Positions 11,590-22,060 of a DNA stretch of 64,000 bases are shown in pieces. Source of the DNA: Isoetes taiwanensis (Eukaryota; Streptophyta; Lycopodiopsida; Isoetales; Isoetaceae). Each line of letters begins with the position of its first letter. Position 1 is the stretch's first letter. Under the pieces are notes generated by a model. That model was given only the letters and a program-made list of their open reading frames with translations. It was not told the origin of the DNA and did not search any database. The DNA is taken from contig JAJEKV010000038.1 of NCBI GenBank assembly GCA_021234155.1, positions 8,132,278 through 8,196,277 of the forward strand, given 5' to 3'. The position numbers and the translations under genes were made by a program.

Positions 11590-12130
11590 ATAGGAGGATA
11601 TTAATTTATAAATCATATAAAGGGGGAAATGTTAGTAAAGAAGTATGAACATTGGTTGTGAGGAAAGGAGTATAAACATTGCATATGGAAAAAGGGTACA
11701 AATGAAGAGATTTTGAGTAAGGGAATATTAAACTAGAAAATCACAAAGGAGAGAAGAGGGGTATTAACTGAATAAGGGGATATTAAATTGCAAGATCACA
11801 AAAGAGGGATGGTTGAGAAGAGAAGTATGACGAAGTAAGGGGATATTAAACCTCAAAATCGCAGAGGGGGGATTATTGAGAAAAGGGGTATGAATATTGG
11901 TTGCAAGAAATAGGGTATGAAAATTGCAAATGTCAAAATGGGGTACAAATCAAGAAATTTTCAAGTAGGGGGATATTAAGCTACAAAAATCACAAAGGAG
12001 GATTATTGCTAAAAGGGGCATGAACATTAGTTGTGAGAAAAAGGATATGAACATTGCAAATGCAATGGGGGATATAAAAACAAAAATCAAATATGGGGGA
12101 TATTAATCTATAAAATCATAAAGGGTGGAT
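11590..12130. repeat. Degenerate purine-rich tandem repeat (~128-bp unit)
   Basis: The phrase GGATATTAA followed by AATCA-AAAGG-type sequence recurs near 11594, 11721, 11778, 11839, 11969 and 12098. The prevailing spacing is 127-130 bp, with two roughly half-length steps. Units also share GGGGTATGAACATTG and ATTGCAAATG. The plus strand is strongly purine-biased. Non-coding as far as I can see. Confidence 0.65.
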
Positions 12131-13522
12131 TGTGGCCAAATACCCCGTCTCTCAAAATCATGTCCATTCCACAAAACGGGGATTTTGAGGGTTTTTTATG
12201 GGGGATTTCAAGGAGGATGTGGTGTCTTTGATGTGATATACATCACACTTTTTTACATGCACCTAACGTGGACTTCAGTCCTAAACAATATTGGGATGCA
12301 CTCTAACTACACTTATCAATCGACCCTGCAAAAAAAGACACTATGTTTTCATCTCGTCATCTTTAACTTCCTTTTTCAACATAGTTTTTAAATACAACAC
12401 ATCATCTATCAATTGTCATTGCAATTCCCTCATATAAAATGCCTTCTTATATCATTTCAGCTACAACCGTACCACTTTTGCTTCAACATTCTTCCTCTCC
12501 TGAGCCATTGAGAGACAATGAGATTCATGTGTCCGTTCTTGTTGTTTACAAACCTCCTGCACAATTAGCATTGGAAAATCCAGATAGGTCATAGGACGAC
12601 ATTGAATCATTTGCAATGCAGACAATTTGTGTAACAGCATCTCGTAAGTTTGTTTGTCTCTCATGTTGTTAGGTATATTCGTGGTGATTGGTGCATGGCC
12701 TTGAGGAGACTAAGCTTGCTCGATATGTTTATTTGTTCTTTTGCATTTAGTCGACTCCAAGGATGCAACTATTGCATGTTGTTTGGGCTTAGGTTTATTA
12801 TATGTGTGCTATTTTGATTTAGACTTCTGTATTCAATGGCCCTGGATATCTTGGGCACTAATGGCGGAGATTAGTCGTACAATGATTTAGCCACCAAGAG
12901 GATCTAAAAGTATAATTTGCAGACTACAAATGTATCCAATGCTATCCTTGCCACATAATGTAAGGTTACTATTAACGTTAAATAATACTTCATTTCTTCT
13001 TGTTTGAGGTGCCTAGGTAGGAAAAGTTACCCACATGTTTTAAGTCAAATTAACGCTCCCGTGGTCTCAAAATTTCTGCATCACTTTCATTATATCCTGC
13101 CTATTTGTCTTTAACTTGTGATTGGTTTATTTGCTTCCACGTAATAAAGGGTGTAATGATAGGTAAAGCGGGGTTTGCTTGTAACTGTTAGTATGTCAAA
13201 AAGCCTCTCCACAATGTCTTGAACATTTCAAGAAACTCGAAGAGGATCAAGAATGGGCAAATTACATGTTTCAAGAGCATGGTTGGTCCATTGCTGGGGC
13301 CCGAAAGTAGAACATTTGGTGACTTGCTTCAGAATTCTGGATGACTTGCCAGACTCAATTTCTCTTCACATGGAAAACCTGGATTCGGATATGGCCACGT
13401 CATCCAAAAGCAGACGTTGAAGGAACTTTAAGTTTACGTTCCTTGTGCCGAGATTTTACGCTTACATATTTCGTGTGAATTCTATCGTACATTGATCAAG
13501 ACAAGGGCCAAACCAAAACATG
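12131..13522. other. Unassigned DNA upstream of the KFDV-domain gene
   Basis: No gene recognised. The last ~200 bases probably include promoter elements of the gene at 13579. CACGTCA at about 13396-13402 contains an ACGT core and a TGACG-type half-site when read on the other strand, but its function is unproven. Confidence 0.35.
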
Positions 13523-13530
13523 TATAAATA
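13523..13530 (+). promoter_or_regulatory. TATA box of the KFDV-domain gene
   Basis: TATAAATA followed by GGGG lies 56 bases before the ATG at 13579. With the usual plant TATA-to-start distance of about 30 bases, transcription would begin near 13555-13560, giving a 5' leader of only about 20-25 bases. The element is a close match to the plant consensus and stands in the right place for the only intact-looking host gene in the window. Confidence 0.55.
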
Positions 13531-13578
13531 GGGGATGAGAACTTGATACATTCAAGCATCTGACAACGGTTTGAAGAA

Positions 13579-14055
13579 ATGGGTTTAGTTATTTCAGCTT
13601 TATTTGGCAAAAAGAATGGATGTGCAATCCCAGAGTATGGGCCCAATGAGAAAAATAAGCCATATACCTTCCAAGACAGCTCTGTTTTTGTTGCTAAAGT
13701 GGCGATGCCAGATCTGCCCAAAGCATGGGAACAGACACATGAAATTGTCCTGGCCATAGATATCCAAGTTCCAGCCAATAAGGTCAGTAGTTTCCAGGCC
13801 TTTGTCAATCTGCCAAATGCTGATGAACATACCTCCATAAATACAGTAGAATTTGTAGGCTCTTTCATACAAATGGTTGGTTCACAGTCTGAAATGGTAT
13901 CTCGTGCTGTTCGCTTTGGCATTGGAGACAAAATCAATGAGTTGGATTTGTCCAAGAAATCCTCCATCCTAGTCTCCATGGTCAGGCCTGGTTATACGGA
14001 TTCTCCGATCATCATTAATAACATGAGCATCACTTTAGAATCCTTAAATGAATAA
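13579..14055 (+). CDS. Stand-alone polyphenol-oxidase C-terminal (KFDV-type) domain protein
   Basis: A 158-residue intact frame that aligns by eye with the C-terminal domain of plant polyphenol oxidases (PPO1_KFDV, PF12143). HEIVLAIDIQVPANKV with FQAFVNLPNADE corresponds to the E-rich / VLVIEGIEVP / KFDVFVN-DED region. VEFVGSFIQM matches the EFAGSFVNVP motif. VRFGIGDKINELD and SSILVSMVRPG match LRLGITDLLEDL and VLVTLVP, and the protein ends in a short beta-strand-like IIINNMSITLE. The signature KFDV tetrad itself is replaced by SFQA. In full-length PPO this domain covers the copper site and is removed on activation. Here there is no tyrosinase domain (no HxxxC or HxxxH copper motifs) upstream, no signal or transit peptide is evident, and the gene has its own TATA box. 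The start at 13579 is the first ATG after the TATA box. It may be a free KFDV-domain gene or a relic of a PPO gene. The domain call is fairly sure; the function is unknown. Confidence 0.72.
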   Translation: MGLVISALFGKKNGCAIPEYGPNEKNKPYTFQDSSVFVAKVAMPDLPKAWEQTHEIVLAIDIQVPANKVSSFQAFVNLPNADEHTSINTVEFVGSFIQMVGSQSEMVSRAVRFGIGDKINELDLSKKSSILVSMVRPGYTDSPIIINNMSITLESLNE

Positions 14056-14110
14056 ATCTTGTTGTATACATTATTGTAACTATCATTGTAAATAGATGTT
14101 ATATACATAC
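14051..14110 (+). terminator. Putative polyadenylation region
   Basis: AATAAA at 14051-14056 overlaps the stop codon of the KFDV-domain gene. It is followed by TTGTATA, TTGTAA and TGTAAAT, the U-rich and UGUA-like context typical of plant 3' ends. The exact cleavage site cannot be read from sequence. Confidence 0.35.
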
Positions 14111-14121
14111 CCTCTATAGGG

Positions 14122-17100
14122 AGCATATATTCCATTTATCTTAATAACAGAACGTATCAATATTTATATTTATATATATTGGCATGATTCAGCTAAAGCT
14201 TAGAAATCTGCAAAAGAAAGTGGATATTCAATGTACAAAAGTGCGATGGCAACCATAAAGGCAAAAACATGTAGATAATTAACTTTTTTAAGTTTTCCAA
14301 CTCGCTTATTTAGGCAAGCAAGAGGCAATTGTTAGACCTCTATCAATTTAAGTATTGATACAATAGCTAACAGAAGGAGTAAGGGAGAACATGTATTACT
14401 AAAGCCTACAAATATAAAGACACAGTCTGCTATACATTTAGCGTGCTCCTCTATGAGCTACTGCCTAGTAATGATACATCACATAGATTCGAACTGGCCC
14501 CATGAGCATACATGTGAATACTGAGAATGGAACTGTAGCAAAGCCGGAGACAGCAAATAATACTACTGGATGATCTCAACAAGTCTAATTACATTGCTGT
14601 AAGAGCAATTAAGAAGACAGATAATTCTCTATAATCTATTTGCTTGGAGACTTATATAAAATTCTCAGTCTGCAATTTCTAGACAGCTAGAAGAGCATCC
14701 TAATGCAAATCATGGGATCTCATTGATGGCGTGAAAATGAGAAAGGGAATGTGCCTCCTCAGTCAAAAGATAGCAAATTTGTACCATTGTAGAACACACC
14801 ACATTTGCAAGCTCGTTCAAAACCAATACCCCGCATGTAATTAATCATATTCATTACAGGTAGATATTATTCTAATAAGTGGAATAATCTTAGATGCAAG
14901 CAATATCACAAACAGAACCTTCTTGTGGTTTATCTTGCATAATTTTGAAATGGATATTTTCTGCAGAGTGTGAATGTGAACCAACTCTAACGTGCTAATA
15001 ATTTACCCAACATTTTCAAGGCTGGACAGAAAAGCCTGGACTGCTGCATTACGAGATGAAGATACTCTTCCATTAGGATCTAAGGCCAGCATATCTAAAG
15101 CACTACAGCACTTGATGCACTAATACTATGTCAACTACTCTATAGTCCAACCCATTTGGAAAGGGCAGGAATACGCAAAGCTGACCACCAGCTTTCTTCC
15201 CATCTTTAAACAGTAACTCTTCAATAAGACACCATCTGAAGACTTCTCCCTGAATACAACTTCCTTGTTGCTCAGATATTGATATCGCCCATCAGATGAC
15301 AAGACCAAATGATCATGCGGGGGCTAACCCTATGATTTAGAAAAGGTGAACAGGTAATGTATGGTTCATTGCCAACAAAATCAATCAGAAGAGAAGATCA
15401 TCATTCCATTTGGGCCGCATCAAGATAACCAAGAAAGCCAATTACTTGCCAATAAATTGAGTATCTAGTGCTGTTCAAAGACAAACCTATTTGGGAAAGC
15501 CCACTACGAATGAACGGGTGACTGACTCTCAATCTGCCCTTGACAGATGGATCCATGGTATCTGTATGCTCCGTCTTAATTCATAAAAATTCCTATGATT
15601 AAACTTGAATATTAGAGCAAAGAGTATTCCACAACAAAATCAAAATCTACTAGTTACCCTCATCGACTTTTGTGTTATGGACCCGATGAGAGCTGTTAGG
15701 GCATCTGGGCTACTTCTCGAAAGGCATGGTTGCGCAAAGTGCCCTTGTTCCATTCCATAATTGAGATGCACACTAATATCATATGTTCAACCCATAATCT
15801 CTTGAAGTTGATTGGATGTTGTTTTGAATGAGACAATAGGATCCTTGTTTTAGAGTATATGGAAAGGAACAGCTTGTATAGCATGATATCCATAGTTACA
15901 TAGAGAATTGCAAAGCTTGCTTGAACTAGCTTATTACTATTCAGGAATGTCTAATGGCTTATTCAACCAACAATGCAAGTCCAATGGAATTGATACATCA
16001 ATTTGTATAGACATGTGCTGGGCTTCTTGGACGTCTATACAAATCTCCGACTGCAATTTTCTTGGACATCTAGCTTAGCATCCTAATGCAAATCATGGAG
16101 GCCTCATGCACATGCTCAAAACAGAAGCGTATGAATGAAAAAGCAAATTTACCTCCTGAGTGATCTGCAGAAAGAGAAAGCGAAATTTGAGAGCATGGTA
16201 GACCTGAATCCTCCTACCAATATAGATGTTCTGAATTAAGGCAAGAGCTGTGACATAATCAAGCATGCAATATGACGACAATAGAAAAATGGATACATGA
16301 CAATGCTAAGCTACTTTTAACTTAAAAGTAAATGGAATAAGCAACATTTACATTCACAGATTGTTCACCTATTTACTGCGTGGATCAGAATTATGCTGAA
16401 TGATTGACTATCTAAAGGGTAGAGATTTTTGGAAGTTCTGTAAGACTATGCATTGGTTGTGATTACTGTGAGGGCATCCAGCTATACAGAGCTCTATCAG
16501 ACCATTGTACGCCTGCATTCTCAGAATGGCATAAGAAACTTCGAAGGTAGCATGTTCACCTGTGTGAAAAACAATTGTCAAAGCTGTTTATAAGAAATGC
16601 AAGGGTACACTTTCCTTTCTTTGCTGCCATCATAACTGAACTATCTTGCAGATTATATTATTCACAACCATCATGTAAATGTGATGCCCTACTGAACCAA
16701 GCTAGACATTTAAGCATAGTGTCTGCAAGAACTTCAACTTCTGCAGCCATTCAAACTCTTCCAACCTCTAAAGTGAAACAAAATGTCTGATCCCTTCTCA
16801 AAGAAGCATTTGTCTTAAATTTGTACATAAACATAGAGAGGACCCTAGATCATCTGCAAAAACCCATTGGAACAATGTCACTTTAAGGCCATCCTTTATG
16901 TTCTGGTTTGCAAAGGCAGAGAAGAACAAACCATTAGCTCTTGTAAAATGTAGGCAACGCATGCACTATTTGCAGCACTACCTCTGTAATGCAAATCGAA
17001 CATGCAGGAAGCTCTGAATGGGCGTTTGTGCAAAAGTGCTAAAAATCCACCATGTCCACGGCAATGTAAATTCTAATATGACCTAAAATTCAATATCCCA

Positions 17101-17398
17101 CATTCCTAATAAACTGTATTTTTATGCATATAAAAGACTGTTTGCTTGCTTGACGTACTTTGCGCTGCTCCAAAGATAGGTTATGCTTGAACTGCAATAA
17201 AAAAAAAGCCCAAGAGTGAAGCATTTACAGTATTTATCCAGTATGTAAGGAAACATCCAGCAAGTTAAGAACAGATGGCATTCCTGTTACACTTAGCACT
17301 AATTTTCCAGCAAGTTAGGAACAAACCTTAGCATAAATTTTACAGCTAAAAGACTATGAAGATGGAAACTCACCTTCATGCTTTCCAACATATCGATT
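14122..17398. other. Left part of copy A, no recognised gene
   Basis: Mostly non-coding. A 65-residue minus-strand frame at 15696-15893 is unchanged in the two other copies of this segment (42704-42901 and 44741-44992), but it has no recognisable motif. Bases 14640-14770 and 16010-16150 look like an old internal duplication: both contain CATCCTAATGCAAATCATGG with similar flanks. Minus-strand GTAGGAGG...TTTCTGCAG around 16180-16235 resembles a very short intron. None of this suffices to call a gene. Confidence 0.35.
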
Positions 17399-20300
17399 TT
17401 ATAGGTTCTGGCCTTGTAACTTCCTCCTCACAGCCTCTTCGTTCTTTTTGAGAACTCCATATTGCCAATGCACGTTCATATGGAATTCTTCAACATTGTA
17501 CTTGCACCCATATGCACGAAGGCAAAGATCTAGATTTTTTGTTAATTTGTTGCGCATCTTATTCTTCAAAACTCCCATAATGCTGAACGTCCTCTCATCT
17601 TCCACGGACCCTAGAATCATTGTTTGGCATAAATCTACGAGCTTATAATATTCAGGCATGTGTTTGCGAAGCACTTCATTGTAACCAAGCAAGTTCCAGA
17701 GCTTTGTGATGCAACCAAATTTAGTAATCTCCTTATCAGTCAGCATGTGACCACATAGTTGTGCCAAAGGTTTGTGATGGCGCTAATAATTTATCTTCAT
17801 CCAATATGCCATGTACTTCGATACCATTCAATGGTCTGGGATGTGCAAAATGGGCTAGCAATATATGCAACCTTCGTTTGAACTCAGATTGAACCTTCTC
17901 AATTCGTTGCGAATTCATCCAGAATTATGGATACACAATTGACATTGCTTCTAGTAGCTCATCATTTGGAAAACGCTCACGAATCTGTTCTTTCGTATCT
18001 CTGGTATGATAGCTTCAAAATTAGATCTCTTGACGCCCATTCTACATGGAAGACGCTCTCTTCTCCTAGGTTTAGTCATATACATCTGTTGGATAATAGC
18101 AACATTAAAGCATGGTAATAATTCAAAATCAGAATAGCAATTCTTACCTTGCCTTAATACAAAGCATATCACTGAGAATTGTATGTCAGAAAATTGGTAC
18201 TCTTTTCCCCTTCTATTTGAGGCAACTTGTGCCAAGCGAAAATCTTATTCTTGCTATACGTTACACTCGAAGTACATATGTATAAACAATCCAAAGCTGC
18301 GCAAACCAACTTTCGAACTGTAGAATATTCAGAAATGTATAAAGTTCTAGATTGTGCCAACTTTGATAATATGCTCATTTCTCTCAACATTGGTAACAAC
18401 CCTGGAAGATGTGGCAATTAGTACCACAATAGCACCATGAAATATAAAGCAATGGAAGGGCAATTCACTAACCTGCTAATGTCAATAAAGTCTCGACGTC
18501 AGTCAGTTCCTCGAGCAATTGTAAGGCCTTCTCTCACTCTTTATTTGTAGATGCTAACTTGTCTACCAAAGCAATAAGAGCTTCATAGTCGTTGAAAAGC
18601 CGCTTTTCTGGAAAACTTAATGAAATTCACCTTGTTGCCACATCAGCTCCATGGCTACCTCCTTAAATTTCTTAAATCTACAAGCAAAATATAGGATGTT
18701 AACAACTTGAAACAACATTTATACATTGTGCATTCGAGTATGTTATATAAACAAATCTTGATAATGCTAAATAAATCCCCAGAGACATTAAAGCACATGT
18801 AAACAGATAGCAAAACAAGCTTTAGTAGAAACCACAGCCATTGCCCCTACTTCAAACACCTATATAGTTTCAAAAATAGCTTATAATCTCGTCTCGAATA
18901 ACAGTCATCAATAACAGGTTACAGGGTGAAATAAAAGTGCAGTTGTTAATAACAAGGTTGGGAAGCTTAAACATTTGAACACAGGTGAACACTTGATATT
19001 TTACCATGCTAATCCTCAAGCCGTAAATAACACTTTCAGCTAACAAACAACAAATTCTTATGCAAGCTAATGTCGGATGAAGCAGCTTTACACAGACCAT
19101 GTCACAGTGCACGTCTACGTAATAATTCTCCCTAAGTTTTAAAATATTTGGACAAATGATCTCTTAGTCATAAAGGCTTCCTTTCTTATTACTGACAAAG
19201 CACCAAGCTTCATCATAGGAAACTCTATTTAGAGCTCCAGTTACATTGCATGCACAATATATATACTGCCATATTTGCCAAATGACATATACTGATATAT
19301 TTAGCATTATCTTCTTCCTTTTTTCACTACACTAGATGCTGGAAAATATTCAATAGATTAAGAATACTTACAATATAATCATGAAGAGTTACAATATCCT
19401 AGACCAAGTTTTGAACACTTGGGATTTTAAGCTTTCAAGTAGGAGATATAATATAATATAATAGGGCGGTAAAGCTTAGCTCCAGCTAATACAGGCTGCC
19501 TGATAGATAGTAAGACTTGGGCTCAATTAATACATATAATGACGTTCTGATTCTTTCCTGATTACTTATCATGAGGGGTAGCTTTCAAAGTTAAATATCC
19601 TTTCTCACAATATCAGAATTATATGAATAAGACATGTATAAATCAAACCAAGCATTGTAATACGTACGAGCTTTGAGCTGCGACTAAAGAATGCATATGC
19701 GTCTGACACCAAAGTTTCCACCTTCTAAATGCATGGAAAGTCATCAACAATTTGAAATGCCAAATTAACACTGTGTGCCATGCAATGAATACCAATCATA
19801 TATGGTGCCAAAGTTGTTTGGATCCGTACATACAATCCAGTTCTACTGCCTTGCATAACTGAGGCCCCATCTACTTCAATGCACACGAGTTTTGCTGCAA
19901 TCTCACTTGGAGTTAATTGAAATGTTATAAGTAAAGTTTCCTTTACAAATTCGAACACATTTTCTGCTGTTGCATCAGTTTTTAGTTCTATAATTCCTAC
20001 AAACTCTGCTTATCGGGTATGGCCTTTCACATGGTAAATTGTCATGCAAATCCATGTAATATTATCCTTTGAACTGCCTTCATCTAATGAAATTGCAAAA
20101 TAGTCACAATTCTTAACAATCTCATTCAGATCTTGTTTCATCACTTCATTCATTGCCTTTGCAAATTCCCAAGCACTTATTCTTGACCAGTGGGAATGTG
20201 GATAGTTGGGATTGCCTTGGAGTTTCACAAACTGTTTATGTTTTTTCATAATCTGTCATAGGACGACCTGGTTGCAAGATATGATAAACTGTTGGAATTG

Positions 20301-20978
20301 TACAAGCTTCTCTTTAAGATTTCTATCCAGCATTTTCTGCCACATGTTTGGGATTGAAGGTGCTCTGCTCCTCATCTCTTCATCCCTCAAATGCTCTTAA
20401 TATTCCTTAACATACCTCTTATGTTTGCAATTCTCGTTCCACTCGAACACACTAACTTCCTTCCCGTCTATGGTCTTCTTCACATATGTGTTTCTCGATC
20501 ATGTCCACTTTTAATTGCAACAAACAAGGTTTTCTATCTTTCCAAGAACAAAGCACGTAAGAAGCCCTTTTGGCTGATCCACTTTAGGGTCAAGTTCCTC
20601 CTCAATGTACAGGTTCTCAGCCCAATTAATTTTAAACCTTCCGCCTGCATCTCAATCTCCACTCTTCCTCTTTTTTCCCTTTTTCTCTTCCTTATCATTA
20701 GATGTGTCATCCCGTCTAGAGTCTGTACTATTATCCAAAACATTGTCTACTCCTACAGTATTTTCTCCACCTCCAACATTATTTAGTAGGATACTATCAG
20801 ACATATGCATACCAGAATTTGATAGGGAGACAATTGTCTCTTGAGAACCACTAACATCATCCAATGAGGCATTCCATGCACTTGTACTTGGTATGTCCTT
20901 TCGTTGAGAAGAAAAGTAGGCATGAATGCTCTTCATTAAAAAATCTGTAAATGAAATCTTTGTGAACCAAAATAACAA
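17399..20978 (-). pseudogene. hAT-superfamily (DUF4371-type) transposase gene, copy A
   Basis: Minus-strand remnant of a hAT transposase, a cut-and-paste DNA transposase of the RNase-H fold. In coding order: an N-terminal region rich in charged residues (KEEKKGKKRK, ~20650-20978); a stretch with GGRFKINWAENLYIEEELDPKVD; the DUF4371 part at 20010-20249 with YFAISLDEGSS (first putative catalytic Asp in LDEG); 19725-19958 with IEVDGASVMQG (second putative catalytic Asp in DGAS) and HCMAHSVNLAFQ; then, after ~1.7 kb of intron or decayed sequence, LPCRMGVKRSNFEAIIPEI, FKRRLHILLAHF, and the C-terminal dimerisation region at 17399-17767 with SVEDERTFSIMGVLKNKMRN. In-frame stops between blocks mean it is either multi-exon or broken; I favour a pseudogene with short intact blocks. 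Terminal inverted repeats were not found. Confidence 0.7.
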
Positions 20979-21430
20979 TTTTTATTAAAACCAGAATAAC
21001 AATTTTTGCCTGCAAAAAACTTGAACCTTAAAGTAAGTTAAGTCAATTCTTCCCTCCAATGATCAAAATAGGCCTCAGATCATCCTCGGCGAGTGCATTC
21101 CCAAAAACTGAAGAATAGATGTATCAGAAAAGTCTTGAGTCCAAAATTACAAAGAGATGATGTAGAAATAAAAAATGTTAACGTGAAGGCCATGAAATTA
21201 CCACTTACATTTGTACCATATGGCAAAAGAAAGGAAATCAAAAAGGAATTGCAGAAAAGGGAGGGCGAAAATATTCCCCCATGGGCTAAAGAATGTCGGC
21301 GAAGCTTGCACGAGCGTTGGGCTAAAAAAAAGAAAAAATAAATGAACAGGACCTACTAGGCCATCGTAGAATTTTTTCTTAAAATCCAAAATTTTCGCTC
21401 ATTTGTAAAATTTCGCCCCCAAAATCATCA

Positions 21431-21590
21431 CTGTTGTAAAGTCATCAGTGGTTTGCTAGTCCTTTGGGTTAGCAATTAGGAGCTCTTGTGTTCAAGTCTC
21501 TCTTGAGAAATTTATGGGACGATCATATACCCCTATGGGATGCTGCCATGTGGTATGACATAATACTATATATCTATCTATCTATTAATT
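21431..21590 (+). mobile_element. Possible tRNA-derived SINE
   Basis: GTGTTCAAGTC at 21488-21498 resembles a tRNA B box. About 35-40 bases upstream, GGTTTGCTAG-TCC could serve as an A box. Some 80 bases further on the sequence ends in a short TATC repeat (TATCTATCTATCTATT), a common SINE 3' tail. The same segment is present in copy B around 52030-52190. Target duplications are not obvious. Confidence 0.25.
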
Positions 21591-21673
21591 ATGCATTTGC
21601 AAGTGCAATTATTGTTGTCTTCAAACTAGATGGTAACATCATCCTAAATATTAGAATAGAATGTATTCTTATC

Positions 21674-22060
21674 GTCCATGGAGTCCAATTAGCCTATGGG
21701 ACCCAAACAGAGAGAGCAACAAGCATATTATATTACTGCCAGGATTAAGAAACCCCCCACCCCGAAGATTTTTCGAGGGAAAAACTCTAATAGTAATAAG
21801 TATGCTGGTAGACTGTACAATCGTATAGGACAAATCAATATTGCCCTGGAGGACAGAGCTGAGTTCGTGCATCCATAACCTCATGAGTAGTAACAGTGCC
21901 CAACGCTGCTGGGCATAAGTTCGAAGCCTGTAAATGTTTTACCCGCAATGAGAAAAGCCTATTAATAATCGAACCAGGTGACCATTCCATGCACTTGTGA
22001 ACCCATAGTTTGTAATAGCATATATCTAGTGCTCGAAGGTTCACACTTTGACAATATCAT
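21674..22060 (-). mobile_element. 5'-truncated copy of the 3' end of a LINE family
   Basis: Read on the minus strand, this ends in ...GACGATAAGAATACATTC like the LINE at 35236. It contains the conserved string GAAAAAC...CTCGAAAAATCTTCGGGG...TTTCTTAATCC found in all family members here. Homologues lie at 35265-35500, 38255-38640 and 52270-52520. It carries no reverse transcriptase sequence. Confidence 0.5.

Noticed and set aside
13482-13979. 165-residue open frame antisense to the KFDV-domain gene
   Set aside because: It has no motif of its own, overlaps the promoter of the sense gene, and is most simply the shadow of a conserved coding frame.
20652-20978. Independent host gene encoding a Lys/Glu-rich protein (KEEKKGKKRK)
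   Set aside because: Its strand, position and duplication pattern fit the N-terminal part of the hAT transposase locus.
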